From RGIG5050 sp045636065 (GTDB taxonomy: Bacteria > Verrucomicrobiota > Kiritimatiellia > RFP12 > UBA1067): DNA of 64,000 nucleotides. Under the pieces are notes generated by a model. It was not told the DNA's origin and ran no database searches. It was given only the letters and a program-made list of their open reading frames with translations. A program made the translations under genes and the position numbers. Positions 1 to 8,340 of the stretch are shown piece by piece; position 1 is the stretch's first letter, and each line of letters begins with the position of its first letter. The stretch is from positions 1 through 64,000 of the forward strand of contig JAZTWW010000015.1 in NCBI GenBank assembly GCA_045636065.1. The letters run 5' to 3'.

Positions 1-44
1 TGCATAAATGGCTCTTAGGAGCGTGACAAAGAATCTGGAGAAAC

Positions 45-141
45 GATGGTGCCGGACTCCCATTGGAAAGTGTTTTGTCCTTCTTTGAACCCCATGGCCT
101 TCCTCTCTTTTTTGCTGACCCGTTAGATTTTACCATTTCTA
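45..141. repeat. Diverged dispersed repeat, copy A
   Basis: Non-coding sequence whose two conserved blocks (45-61 and 121-141) recur at 1722-1738 and 1815-1835. Block 1 matches at 15 of 17 bases and block 2 (cgttagattttaccatttcta) at 20 of 21. The sequence between the blocks is poorly conserved and differs in length. The two copies bracket the AAA/DUF4143 ATPase gene and its remnant neighbour. No gene is visible in bases 1-160. Confidence 0.6.
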
Positions 142-160
142 GTTTTATTCCATTGAACCC

Positions 161-190
161 TTGACTTATTCAGGCAACAAAGTGTATAAT
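161..190 (+). promoter_or_regulatory. Sigma-70 promoter for the AAA/DUF4143 ATPase
   Basis: TTGACT (161-166), an 18-nt spacer and a perfect TATAAT (185-190). Transcription would start near 197, leaving a leader of about 85 nt before the ATG at 282. The ATPase therefore appears to be expressed from its own promoter. Confidence 0.7.
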
Positions 191-281
191 ACCACTCGCC
201 AAACCTGAGTGTTGCTAAAATCCAAGGTTGGGTGTTGGTAGGAGCCAAGGGGCGATGCTCAGTTGATGATTGGAGGCTGTA

Positions 282-1487
282 ATGATAGACGAGGAGACGC
301 TTCAGAACGTTGCCGCAAAGCAGGCGGAAATTGAATCCAGGCGCGACACTGGATTGCCCAGGCCACTTAGCGTGAACGAATCTACGCTTGATTCTCACGC
401 GCTCGTGCTTACTGGCGTGAGAAGATGCGGCAAATCCACATTGATGTCCCAGCGTATTCGCCGTAACGCCGCAGACTGGTTTTACCTGAAATTTGACTCC
501 CCGCAGCTTGTTGACATGGAACTTGGCGATTCGGATGCCCTTGATCGCGTCATAGCGAGGAGCGGGGCCAGGAATCTCTACTTTGACGAGATGCACGAGC
601 TTGACGGCTGGGAACTGTATGTGCTCCAGAAGCTGGACGAGGGGTTCCGCGTTTGCGTAACGGGGTCAAACGCCTCCCTGTTCAAGGGGGAAAGGGCGAC
701 CAAGCTTACTGGAAGGCATATATCGAGGGAGCTGTTTCCGTTTTCTTTCAAGGAATATTGCGAATATCTCGGCAAGCCCCACGACTGGACCGAGATTGAC
801 GGCTACCTGAAAAGCGGCGGTTTCCCGCGTTTCCTGGCAACAAGGGACGAATCGATACTGTTTGAGCTGTTTGACGACATCATGTACCGCGATGTTGTTG
901 CGAAGCATGGCATAAGGGAGATGGGGGCAGTCCAGCGGCTGGCGGCTTATCTGATTGAAAACCCCGGATGCAGATTCTCGGCCACAAGGATGCTGAAGTC
1001 GCTGAATGTCTCCGTCGCGTCGACTGTCATCAACTGGTGCGACTGGTTCGAGGATGCCTATCTGTTCTTTTTCGTGCCCAAGTACAGCGATTCGATCAGG
1101 GCGCAGCTGGTGAATCCGAGGAAGGTCTACTCCGTAGACACGGGGCTTGTCAATGTCGTCTCCCGGAGGATCGTGTTCAACGACGCCCTTTGTTTCGAGA
1201 ACATGGTGTTCCTTGCCCTGAGGAGGAAGTATCGCGACATATTCTATTTCGACGATGGCGGCGAATGTGATTTCGTGTGCATGGAGCACCATCTGCCGAG
1301 GGTTGCGGTTCAGGCGTGCGTAAAGTTGACAAAGGAGGATTCCGGACGAGAGAAGGAGGGATTGGCAGCCGCCATGCGCCGCTTCTCCTTCAACGAAGGC
1401 TTCATCGTCACGAAGAGCCAGCGCGAGGATATAAAGGTTGACGAAGGGGTGATTCATGTCGTCCCGTTCAGCGACTTCGAGCCTTGA
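282..1487 (+). CDS. AAA family ATPase with DUF4143 C-terminal domain
   Basis: A 401-aa protein of the AAA_14/DUF4143 type, a widespread and poorly understood family often found in variable genome regions and sometimes beside toxin-antitoxin or restriction genes. Walker A is visible (GVRRCGKST), followed by an acidic Walker B (LYFDEMHEL) and a sensor-like TGSNASLF. The second half has the DUF4143 features: GGFPRF, a helical winged-helix-like stretch, and a late nuclease-fold-like segment (FENMVF, then GECDFV). The ATG at 282 is preferred over the TTG at 270 because GGAGG lies 5 nt upstream of it. It stands alone between two repeat copies, with its own promoter. Cellular role unknown. Confidence 0.85.
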   Translation: MIDEETLQNVAAKQAEIESRRDTGLPRPLSVNESTLDSHALVLTGVRRCGKSTLMSQRIRRNAADWFYLKFDSPQLVDMELGDSDALDRVIARSGARNLYFDEMHELDGWELYVLQKLDEGFRVCVTGSNASLFKGERATKLTGRHISRELFPFSFKEYCEYLGKPHDWTEIDGYLKSGGFPRFLATRDESILFELFDDIMYRDVVAKHGIREMGAVQRLAAYLIENPGCRFSATRMLKSLNVSVASTVINWCDWFEDAYLFFFVPKYSDSIRAQLVNPRKVYSVDTGLVNVVSRRIVFNDALCFENMVFLALRRKYRDIFYFDDGGECDFVCMEHHLPRVAVQACVKLTKEDSGREKEGLAAAMRRFSFNEGFIVTKSQREDIKVDEGVIHVVPFSDFEP

Positions 1488-1501
1488 CGGGAGACGATTC
1501 T

Positions 1502-1634
1502 ATGGCAATGCCGCAGCAGGATGACTACATCGAGCAGATCCATCGCCTTGAGGGGCTGATGGCATACGCTCAAGGCGCACGGCGACTTGGAGGAGCTGGA
1601 GCGGATGTATAAAGTGGAGGCGTGGGGGAGTTGA
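1502..1634 (+). pseudogene. Frameshifted remnant of a small helical protein
   Basis: The ATG at 1502 opens a 36-codon frame (starting MAMPQQDDYIEQIHRLEGLM) that stops at 1612. From about 1569 the +1 frame continues with plausible helical sequence (LKAHGDLEELERMYKVEAWGS) to a TGA at 1632. Joined, the two make an amphipathic helical protein of about 43 residues. One frameshift in an old gene is the simplest reading. It lies 15 nt after the ATPase stop codon, so it may once have been its partner. The family is not recognised. Confidence 0.4.
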
Positions 1635-1646
1635 GAGTGGATGAGT

Positions 1647-1677
1647 TTGGAGTTGGAGTGAATGGTTGGAGTTGGAG
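1647..1677. repeat. G/T-rich minisatellite
   Basis: The 12-mer TTGGAGTTGGAG occurs at 1647-1658 and 1666-1677 (period 19), inside a wider GAGTTGGA-like run from about 1628 to 1690. Non-coding, after the gene remnant. Similar short repeats occur in other spacers of this window. Confidence 0.7.
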
Positions 1678-1721
1678 AGTGGTTTGACTCCTGATTGTAT
1701 TTGAGGGCCGTCCCAGTGTTC

Positions 1722-1835
1722 AATGGTGCCAGACTCCCGACGGGAAGTGCATAATTGCAAAAAAGTGGCAAATGCATTTTATTTTGCTTTTACTCCCACG
1801 CTCCCCTAGCGCGCCGTTAGATTTTGCCATTTCTA
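1722..1835. repeat. Diverged dispersed repeat, copy B
   Basis: Second copy of the element at 45-141, in the same orientation. Conserved blocks are at 1722-1738 and 1815-1835. It ends about 95 nt before fabD and just upstream of the fabD promoter. The rest of 1678-1880 shows no gene. Confidence 0.6.
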
Positions 1836-1880
1836 TCGCCAAGCGCAAGATTGTTTTTGCTCCACATCCGGCCGGAAATA

Positions 1881-1889
1881 TGGTATAAT
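1881..1889 (+). promoter_or_regulatory. Extended -10 promoter for the fabD operon
   Basis: TGGTATAAT, i.e. TGn directly joined to a perfect TATAAT (1884-1889). No convincing -35 box lies at the right distance. The start would be near 1896, giving a leader of about 34 nt. The same TGGTATAAT occurs upstream of leuC at 33434. Confidence 0.6.
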
Positions 1890-1929
1890 ACGCGGACTGG
1901 AAAAACAAGAAGAAAGGCAGAGCAACGAG

Positions 1930-2847
1930 ATGAAATGTGCCGTTTTCGCGGGGCAGGGCGCGCAGACGCCCGGCATGGGCAGGGATCTTGCCGTCGACGG
2001 GGAGATAATGGGTTTCTTCGAAAGGGCGAACGCCTCCCTGGGGTTCGACCTCGCCAAGATATGCTTTGAAGGCCCGCAGGAGGAGCTTACCAAGTCGAAC
2101 ATCTGCCAGCCCGCGATCTTTACCGTGAGCTGGGCGGCGTTCACGGCGCTTTCAAGGTTCGGCGTGAAGTTCGACTGCACGGCCGGCCTGAGCCTCGGCG
2201 AATGGGGCGCGCTGGCGGCGGCGGGAGTGCTTTCCTTTGAAGATACGCTCAAGGTCCTCGAGGCGCGCGGCAGGTTCATGCAGGAGGCGTGCGAGGCTGT
2301 CCCGAGCGGCATGATTGCGATAGTCGGCGCCTCGAAGGACCAGCTTGACGCCCTTACCGGCGCGACCGGCTGCACGGTGGCCAACGTCAACAGCGCGCAG
2401 CAGGTTGTCCTCTCCGGCTCGAAGGACCAGATGGCCGCAGCGGCCGTCAAGGCAAAGGAGCTCGGCATCAAGCGCGCCATCCCGCTCCAGACGGCGGGTG
2501 CGTTCCACAGCCCCTTCATGCAGAGCGCCCGCGAGAAGCTCGCGCCCGTTCTCGACACGGTCACTTTCAAGAGCCCGTCGATGCCTGTCCTGTCCAACGT
2601 CACCGGCGCTCCCCATTCTAGCGACCCCGGCGAGATCAAGGCCCTCATGCTCAGGCAGGTCACTGAGCCCACAAACTGGGCGGCCGACGTGGAGGCCGCG
2701 AAGGGTCTCGGCGTCGACACGTTCGTCGAGTTCGGCCCCGGCAAGGTCCTGAGCGGCCTCATAAAGAAGATCGACGCTTCCCTTGCAACGCTCAACGTAG
2801 GCGATGAGGCGAGCCTTGAGGCGACGCGCGCGGCTCTTGGGGCTTGA
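1930..2847 (+). CDS. fabD: Malonyl-CoA:ACP transacylase
   Basis: Transfers the malonyl group from CoA to acyl carrier protein, feeding chain elongation in type II fatty acid synthesis; cytosolic. At 305 aa it has normal family length. The N-terminal GQGAQ is at residues 8-12 and the nucleophile elbow GLSLGE at 86-91 (Ser88). Arg113 sits in an RGRFMQ context and the catalytic His193 in GAFHSPFM. The elbow has Leu where the usual motif is GHSLGE, a natural variant. First gene of a tight run to the TrkA-like gene, gyrA and two acyl carrier proteins, which are plausible partners. Confidence 0.95.
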   Translation: MKCAVFAGQGAQTPGMGRDLAVDGEIMGFFERANASLGFDLAKICFEGPQEELTKSNICQPAIFTVSWAAFTALSRFGVKFDCTAGLSLGEWGALAAAGVLSFEDTLKVLEARGRFMQEACEAVPSGMIAIVGASKDQLDALTGATGCTVANVNSAQQVVLSGSKDQMAAAAVKAKELGIKRAIPLQTAGAFHSPFMQSAREKLAPVLDTVTFKSPSMPVLSNVTGAPHSSDPGEIKALMLRQVTEPTNWAADVEAAKGLGVDTFVEFGPGKVLSGLIKKIDASLATLNVGDEASLEATRAALGA

Positions 2848-2858
2848 GGCGTCCGGGA

Positions 2859-3530
2859 ATGAAGCGTGTTGCAATAATCGGGGCAGGGCGTTTCGGGTCG
2901 GCGCTTGCCGAGTCCCTCGGGGATTCCGGCGTCGAGGTGGTGCTTATAGACCGCAACGGAACGCTCATACAGAACGCCGCCAAGGCCGTCGCCTTCCCCA
3001 TCCAGGGCGACGCCACGAACGAGCGCGTCCTTGAGGAGGCTGGCGTCAAGGAATGCGACATGGCCGTCGTCGCTATCGGCAGCAACATCGAAGCGTCGAT
3101 GCTCGCGACGAGCCTTTGCAAGGAGATGGGCGTCAAGACGGTCGTCGCCAAGGCGATAACGGAGATGCACGGAAGGATCCTTTCCAAGATCGGGGCGGAC
3201 CGCGTCGTCTTCCCGGACCGCGACAGCGCCCACCGCCTTGCGCGCGCCATAACCGGCCACGATGCGTACGAGCTTCTGGAGGTGTCCGAAGGCTTGAGCC
3301 TCGCGGAGGTGGACGTGCCCGAGTTCTGCAAGGGCAAGACGCTCGCGCAGACGGACCTTCGCAAGCGCTGCGGAGTGACAGTCCTTTGCATACGCCGCGC
3401 GAACGAGAACCCGAAGAAGCCGCGGAGCGTCGTGATCCCGGGCCCGAACGACGCGCTCCTCGACGACGACAAGCTTATAGTGTTCGGAACCCCGAAGCAG
3501 ATAGACGAGATGGCCGAGATAAAGGGTTGA
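2859..3530 (+). CDS. TrkA/KtrA-type potassium channel regulatory subunit (RCK protein)
   Basis: A 223-aa cytosolic regulator with an N-terminal Rossmann-type RCK_N domain (GAGRFGSALAESL near residue 7; acidic IDRN at the end of strand 2, typical of NAD(H)/ATP binding) and a C-terminal TrkA_C domain. Single-RCK proteins of this length gate KtrB/TrkH potassium transporters in response to nucleotides. The ATG at 2859 was chosen because it starts directly at the nucleotide-binding strand and lies 11 nt after the fabD stop. No membrane KtrB/TrkH partner is in the window. Confidence 0.85.
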   Translation: MKRVAIIGAGRFGSALAESLGDSGVEVVLIDRNGTLIQNAAKAVAFPIQGDATNERVLEEAGVKECDMAVVAIGSNIEASMLATSLCKEMGVKTVVAKAITEMHGRILSKIGADRVVFPDRDSAHRLARAITGHDAYELLEVSEGLSLAEVDVPEFCKGKTLAQTDLRKRCGVTVLCIRRANENPKKPRSVVIPGPNDALLDDDKLIVFGTPKQIDEMAEIKG

Positions 3531-3534
3531 ACAA

Positions 3535-6102
3535 ATGAACGAAGAAGAAGTGAACCAGCCGGAGGACTCCTCCGAAGCGCAGGCTGCGGCGGAAGCAGCT
3601 GCCGGGACCGTGGAGAGGGTCGACATCGGCGAGGAGATGAGCCGCGACTACATCGACTATTCGATGAGCGTGATAGTCGGCCGCGCGCTCCCCGACGTGC
3701 GCGACGGCCTCAAGCCCGTCCACCGCCGCTGCCTCTTTTCGATGTACAAGCTCGGCAACACGTGGAACTCCAAGCACCTGAAGAGCGCACGCATCGTCGG
3801 CGACGTGATAGGTAAATACCATCCCCACGGCGACAGCGCCGTGTACGAGACGATCGTAAGGATGGCGCAGGACTTCTCCCTCAGGGTGCCGCTCGTGGAC
3901 GGCCACGGCAACTTCGGCTCGATAGACGGCGACGGGGCGGCCGCAATGCGTTACACAGAGGTCAGGATGCAGCGCGTCACGGACGAGCTTCTCGGCGACA
4001 TCGAGAAGGACACCGTCGACATGGTGCCCAACTTCGACGAGACCCTCACAGAGCCGAGCGTCCTTCCCGCGAAGCTCCCGAACCTCCTGCTCAACGGCTC
4101 CTCGGGAATCGCCGTCGGCATGGCGACAAACATCCCGCCGCACAACCTCGGCGAACTCTGCGACGGCATAACTTACTACGTGGACCATCCGGACTGCACC
4201 ATAGACGACCTTCTCCAGTTCGTCAAAGGCCCCGACTTCCCGACCGGCGCGCAGATCTGCGGCCGCAACGGCATCCTCTCGATGTACAAGACGGGGCGCG
4301 GCCAGATATGCGTGAGAGGCAAGGCCGAGATAGAGGACGAGTGGAAGCCCTCGCGCGCGCGCATAATAATAACGGAGATCCCCTACACCGTCAACAAGCG
4401 CGAGATGCTTCTCAACATGACGCAGCTCGTCAAGGACAAGGTGATAGACGGCATCTCCGACATACGCGACGAGTCGAAGAAGGACATCCGCATCGTCGTC
4501 GAGCTAAAGCGCGACGCCCTTGCGGAGATCGTCCTCAACCGCCTCTACAAGCATACGCAGCTGCAGACGACGTTCGGCGCGAACATGCTCGCGATCGACA
4601 AGGGCCGTCCGCGCGTCATGACGCTCAAGGACTTCTTCAAGGCGTATGTGGACCACCGCTTCGAGGTGATAACGAGGCGCACGCGCTTCGAGCTCAAGAA
4701 GGCCGAGGCCCGCAAGCACATACTCGACGGACTTCTCATAGCGATCGCCAACCTCGACGACGTGGTGCAGACGATCCGCGCCTCCAAGAACCGCGAAGAC
4801 GCCAAGACGAGGCTCGTCGAGAAGTACCGCTTCTCCGAGCCGCAGGTGAACGCCATCCTAGACATGCGCCTCTACCAGCTCACCGGGCTGGAGCGCGAAA
4901 AGCTCGAGGACGAACTCAAGGCTCTTCTTCTTACGATAGCGGACTTGAAGGCCATACTGGCCGATGCCGGCAGGATCTACGCCATCATCAAGGACGATCT
5001 TGCGATGATCAAGGAGAAGTTCGCCTCCAAGGATGAGGCGAAGCGCCGCACCGAGATCGTTCCCGACCTCAACGAAGTGTCTCTCAAGGACCTCATCGCC
5101 GACGAGCCGTGCGTAATAACGCTTTCCGAGCGCGGCTACGTCAAGCGCGTCCCGCTCACCGAGTACAAGGAGCAGGGCCGCGGCGGCAGGGGCATAAGAG
5201 GGGCCGTCTCGAAGGACGAGGACTTCGTGAGGCTCGTGTTCGTCGCCGAGACGCACGACTCTCTCATGTTCTTCACGAACAAGGGTCGCCTCTTCCTCAA
5301 GGGCGCATACGAGATCCCCGAGTTCTCTCGCGCGGCGCCCGGCCGCCCGCTCATAAACTTCCTGAATCTCCAGGAGGGCGAGCAGGTCTTGAGGCTTCTT
5401 CCGATACGCTCCTTCGACGGCGACATCGACGTGATGTTCGCAACCGCGAAGGGCATAGTCAAGAAGACGCTCCTCGGCGAATACAAGAACGTCAACAGAA
5501 GCGGCATAAGGGCGATCTCGATAGACGAGGGCGACACGCTTGTGGAGGTGAGGCTCGTCAAGCCCAGCGACGAGGTCGTCATGATAACCGCCATGGGCAA
5601 GGGCATCCGCTTCAGGGCCGATGAGGTGAGGCGCATGGGCCGCACTGCGGCAGGCGTCACGGGCATCCGCTTCAAGGAGGAGGACGACCGCGTCTGCTCG
5701 CTCGATGTGGTGAACAACGCGAAGACGCTTCTCGTCGCCACGGAGAACGGGTACGGCAAGCGCACCGAGTTCCCAGAGTACCGCCAGACGCACAGGGGCG
5801 GCATGGGCGTCACGGCGATAAAGGGCGCCGAGAGGAACGGGCTTATCGTGGCCGCGCACGCCGTGGCGGACGACGAGTCCATCGTCACCATGACATCCGG
5901 CGGCATGATGGTCCGCCAGCGCGTCGTCGACATCCGCGTCACGGGAAGGAACGCGCAGGGCGTCAAGCTCGTCACGCTCGGAGAAGGCGAAAGGCTCGTA
6001 TCCATGAGCGTCGTCGAGGCGGAGGAGATGCCGCAGGACGATTCGCCGACTGTCGAATTCGTCGATGATGAAAGCGAGGTTTCAGGCGATGGAGAGGGCT
6101 GA
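3535..6102 (+). CDS. gyrA: DNA gyrase subunit A
   Basis: Catalytic breakage-reunion subunit of gyrase (with GyrB, not in this window), introducing negative supercoils. 855 aa. After about 30 acidic residues the topoisomerase domain begins (EEMSRDYIDYSMSVIVGRAL). The quinolone-resistance region reads HPHGDSAVYETIVRMAQ, with Ser at the position 83 equivalent and Glu at the 87 equivalent, as in many wild types. Active-site Tyr140 lies in AMRYTEVR. A GyrA-box-like EQGRGGRGIRG opens the beta-pinwheel domain and favours GyrA over ParC. It starts 4 nt after the upstream stop and overlaps the next ACP gene. Confidence 0.93.
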   Translation: MNEEEVNQPEDSSEAQAAAEAAAGTVERVDIGEEMSRDYIDYSMSVIVGRALPDVRDGLKPVHRRCLFSMYKLGNTWNSKHLKSARIVGDVIGKYHPHGDSAVYETIVRMAQDFSLRVPLVDGHGNFGSIDGDGAAAMRYTEVRMQRVTDELLGDIEKDTVDMVPNFDETLTEPSVLPAKLPNLLLNGSSGIAVGMATNIPPHNLGELCDGITYYVDHPDCTIDDLLQFVKGPDFPTGAQICGRNGILSMYKTGRGQICVRGKAEIEDEWKPSRARIIITEIPYTVNKREMLLNMTQLVKDKVIDGISDIRDESKKDIRIVVELKRDALAEIVLNRLYKHTQLQTTFGANMLAIDKGRPRVMTLKDFFKAYVDHRFEVITRRTRFELKKAEARKHILDGLLIAIANLDDVVQTIRASKNREDAKTRLVEKYRFSEPQVNAILDMRLYQLTGLEREKLEDELKALLLTIADLKAILADAGRIYAIIKDDLAMIKEKFASKDEAKRRTEIVPDLNEVSLKDLIADEPCVITLSERGYVKRVPLTEYKEQGRGGRGIRGAVSKDEDFVRLVFVAETHDSLMFFTNKGRLFLKGAYEIPEFSRAAPGRPLINFLNLQEGEQVLRLLPIRSFDGDIDVMFATAKGIVKKTLLGEYKNVNRSGIRAISIDEGDTLVEVRLVKPSDEVVMITAMGKGIRFRADEVRRMGRTAAGVTGIRFKEEDDRVCSLDVVNNAKTLLVATENGYGKRTEFPEYRQTHRGGMGVTAIKGAERNGLIVAAHAVADDESIVTMTSGGMMVRQRVVDIRVTGRNAQGVKLVTLGEGERLVSMSVVEAEEMPQDDSPTVEFVDDESEVSGDGEG

Positions 6103-6352
6103 TCTTGAAAGAAGGCTCAAGGAGCTTGTGATATCGAGCCTTGACCTTGAGGACGTCTCCGTCGATGATATACAGACGGACATCCCGCTTTTCGGCGAAG
6201 GGCTTGGGCTCGATTCCATAGACGCGCTCGAGCTGGGGATGGCAGTAAGGAAGGAGTTCGGGGTGAAGTTCTCCCAGAACCCCGCCGACAACAGGGCAAT
6301 ATTCAGAAGCGTCGCGACGCTTGCGGACTTTATAGAAGGGAACGGGAAATGA
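6089..6352 (+). CDS. Acyl carrier protein, ApeE-like
   Basis: An 87-aa acidic acyl carrier protein. The phosphopantetheine site is Ser43 in GLGLDSIDALEL, a form typical of the first ACP (ApeE) of aryl-polyene clusters rather than the housekeeping DSLDxVE type. The ATG at 6089 is preferred over 6065 because GAGG precedes it by 9 nt and it begins at the first ACP helix. It overlaps the gyrA stop by 14 nt and the next ACP by 4 nt, so the three should be translationally coupled. It probably carries intermediates for the fusion enzyme at 6602. Confidence 0.85.
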   Translation: MERADLERRLKELVISSLDLEDVSVDDIQTDIPLFGEGLGLDSIDALELGMAVRKEFGVKFSQNPADNRAIFRSVATLADFIEGNGK

Positions 6353-6594
6353 ATGAGTCTGACATCGAGAAGATGATTGTCGACACGCTTGTCGCCGACT
6401 TCGAATGCGAACGCGAGTCGCTCAAGCCGGAGACGGACCTTTTCGCCGAGCTCGATCTCGATTCGATCGATGCGGTCGATCTCATCGTCCGTCTGCAGCA
6501 GCAGATCGGCAAGAAGGTGGATCCGGAGGATTTCCGCTCCATAAGGACTCTAGGCGACGTCACAAAGACCGTCGCGAAGCTCGTCAACGGCTGA
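6349..6594 (+). CDS. Acyl carrier protein, ApeF-like
   Basis: An 81-aa second acyl carrier protein, starting on an ATGA overlap with the first. Ser39 in ELDLDSIDAVDLIV is the phosphopantetheine attachment site; this pattern resembles ApeF of aryl-polyene clusters. Two different adjacent ACPs followed by membrane, ligase and dehydratase modules is the conserved ApeE-F-G-H-I order. It could instead serve general fatty acid synthesis with the upstream fabD, but the pairing favours a specialised pathway. Confidence 0.85.
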   Translation: MNESDIEKMIVDTLVADFECERESLKPETDLFAELDLDSIDAVDLIVRLQQQIGKKVDPEDFRSIRTLGDVTKTVAKLVNG

Positions 6595-6601
6595 GGCCCG
6601 C

Positions 6602-8275
6602 TTGAGCGCTAAAACGCCGCCAGCGGGAAAGCTTTTCCCTCCCGTCGCGCTTGCCGTGTGCATCGCGCTTGCCGTGGCGTTGCGCAATTTCGTTTTTGTC
6701 GCCTGGTACCCCGTGGCGGCAAGCCTGCTCGCGGGCTCCGCGTTTGCGCTCTCGCTTCTTCCAAGGCGCGGCGATACGCTCGCCCACTCGTTCGACCTCG
6801 CGCTTTCGGGCGGCATCGATCCCGAAGGCGCAAGGGCCTATTGCAGGAAGGTGACCGCCGCCTGGTGGATCGTCCTCTGGGCGAACGCCGCCGTGGCGGC
6901 CGCAACGGTCTACGCCCCAAGGTGGGTCTGGTTCACGTGGAACTGCGCCTTGAGCTACGCGGCGCTGGGGCTCGTGTGGGCGGTTGAAATGCGCATAAGA
7001 AGAAGGACTTTCGCGGTCAGGTTCTCGACGAGCGGATCGACCGGCTCCGCCAAACATATAGTAAAGACATTCGAGTCCCTTGCGAAGGAGGTCGCGATGC
7101 ACAGATCGCGCCTCAAGGACATCCTCGCGAAGAATCCGGTATTCCTCTCGACCGTCGATCCAACGCACATGTACGGAACCTTGTGGCGCAGGATGCTCCC
7201 CGAAGCGGCAGGATGCGAAGCGGATCCATCCGTCATAGGGACGCCCGAGGAGCTTATAGCCAAGATGTCGGCGGCTCAAAGCGTCTTTCTTGTGACGACG
7301 CCGAGCTTCATCGCCCATCTCGCGAAATACGCGGACGGCTACGAGATCCCAAGAAACGTCGTCGCCCTGACGACGAGCGGCGCCCTCTTGGAGCCTCGGG
7401 TGGCAGAGGCGGCAAAGCGCATCTTCGGCGTCGTACCCCTCGAGATTTTCGGCAGTACGGAGACGGGCGGCGTCGCGTGGCGCCGGCAGGATGGCGGAGA
7501 CGGGCTTTGGCGCGTCTTTGATCCGGTAAAGGTTGGAATTTCGGAGAATGGAACTTTGAAGGTCCAATCACCGTTCTCCTTCAAGCGCGGCTGGTACGAG
7601 ATGGGCGACGGCGTGGAACTCGAGCCAGACGGACGAGCCTTCAAACTTCTCGGGAGGCGCGACAGAATGGTCAAGATTGCCGAAGAGAGGGTGGATCTCG
7701 CGGAGATGGAGGCGCTCGCGTCAGGCGCTCTGGGCGGGGTTGAGGTGCATCTCGTGAAGCTCGATGGAGAGACGGGGCCGATTCTTGGCGCCGTAGTCGA
7801 AGGGGAGAGCCGTCCGCCCCTTGAGATGAGATCGGCCCTTTTGAAGGTCTTCCCGAAGGGGACTTTGCCGAGGCGCTTCAGGTTCGTGAAGGAGATCGCG
7901 CACAACGAGCAGGGGAAGGTGACGGACGGCTACTTGAGATCGCTTTTCGAGCGTCCTTCCGAGCCTCCGCCAAAGCCCGGCAAGGTCGAGATCCCCGTAA
8001 GGTACGAAGCCGGCGAGTCCTGCTTCGACGGCCATTTCCCCGGCTTCCCGATACTTCCCGGGGTCATCCAGCTCGGAAGGGCCGTTGACGAGGCCCGCAG
8101 GGCTTTCGCGATCGCATCCCCGCTCAAGACTGTTAAGAAAATGAAGTTCATGAGCCCTATACGCCCTGGAATGGGCGTGACGCTGGCTCTGGAACGCCGC
8201 GGTGCAGGCGAAGTCTCCTACGCCTTTGAAGCGGACGGGTGCGTCCACTCGTGCGGCACGCTGATTTTTTCTTAA
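6602..8275 (+). CDS. Three-part fusion: ApeG-like membrane domain, AMP-binding ligase, ApeI-like dehydratase
   Basis: 557 aa. Residues 11-53 and about 86-130 hold four membrane segments resembling COG4648 (ApeG). Residues about 137-450 are an adenylate-forming ligase: P-loop STSGSTGSAK (142-151), IFGSTETGG (282-290), MGDG (334-337), GRRDRMVK (351-358) and a C-terminal lysine in NEQGK. Residues about 460-557 form a hotdog dehydratase with HFPGFPILPGV, His478 being the expected catalytic residue. Aryl-polyene clusters normally encode these as separate proteins. Translation should start at TTG 6602, with GAGG 5 nt upstream overlapping the previous stop. It probably activates an acyl/aryl acid onto an ACP and dehydrates 3-hydroxyacyl intermediates at the membrane. 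Confidence 0.8.
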   Translation: MSAKTPPAGKLFPPVALAVCIALAVALRNFVFVAWYPVAASLLAGSAFALSLLPRRGDTLAHSFDLALSGGIDPEGARAYCRKVTAAWWIVLWANAAVAAATVYAPRWVWFTWNCALSYAALGLVWAVEMRIRRRTFAVRFSTSGSTGSAKHIVKTFESLAKEVAMHRSRLKDILAKNPVFLSTVDPTHMYGTLWRRMLPEAAGCEADPSVIGTPEELIAKMSAAQSVFLVTTPSFIAHLAKYADGYEIPRNVVALTTSGALLEPRVAEAAKRIFGVVPLEIFGSTETGGVAWRRQDGGDGLWRVFDPVKVGISENGTLKVQSPFSFKRGWYEMGDGVELEPDGRAFKLLGRRDRMVKIAEERVDLAEMEALASGALGGVEVHLVKLDGETGPILGAVVEGESRPPLEMRSALLKVFPKGTLPRRFRFVKEIAHNEQGKVTDGYLRSLFERPSEPPPKPGKVEIPVRYEAGESCFDGHFPGFPILPGVIQLGRAVDEARRAFAIASPLKTVKKMKFMSPIRPGMGVTLALERRGAGEVSYAFEADGCVHSCGTLIFS

Positions 8276-8283
8276 AATCCCAT

Positions 8284-8313
8284 TTGACGAAAGGCGCGTC
8301 TTTGGAGTATAAT
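8284..8313 (+). promoter_or_regulatory. Sigma-70 promoter for the V-ATPase operon
   Basis: TTGACG (8284-8289), an 18-nt spacer and TATAAT (8308-8313), followed by a strong GGAGGTG Shine-Dalgarno (8330-8336) just before the ATG at 8341. It separates the ATPase operon from the gyrA/ACP operon. Confidence 0.75.
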
Positions 8314-8340
8314 ACGCAAAGTCAATTTCGGAGGTGTTCA

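Noticed and set aside
1930..2847. Loss of FabD activity because the GHSLG motif reads GLSLG
   Set aside because: The Leu variant is a known natural form, and the Ser, His and Arg needed for catalysis are all present.
1833..3626. Long open frame on the - strand (about 597 codons) opposite fabD and the TrkA-like gene
   Set aside because: It lies antisense to two confidently identified genes, has no family motifs and arises from GC-rich codon use; similar long antisense frames occur across the window (for example opposite rpoD and carB).
3535..6102. ParC instead of GyrA
   Set aside because: A GyrA-box-like EQGRGGRG and the overall length favour GyrA, although gyrB is not nearby to confirm.
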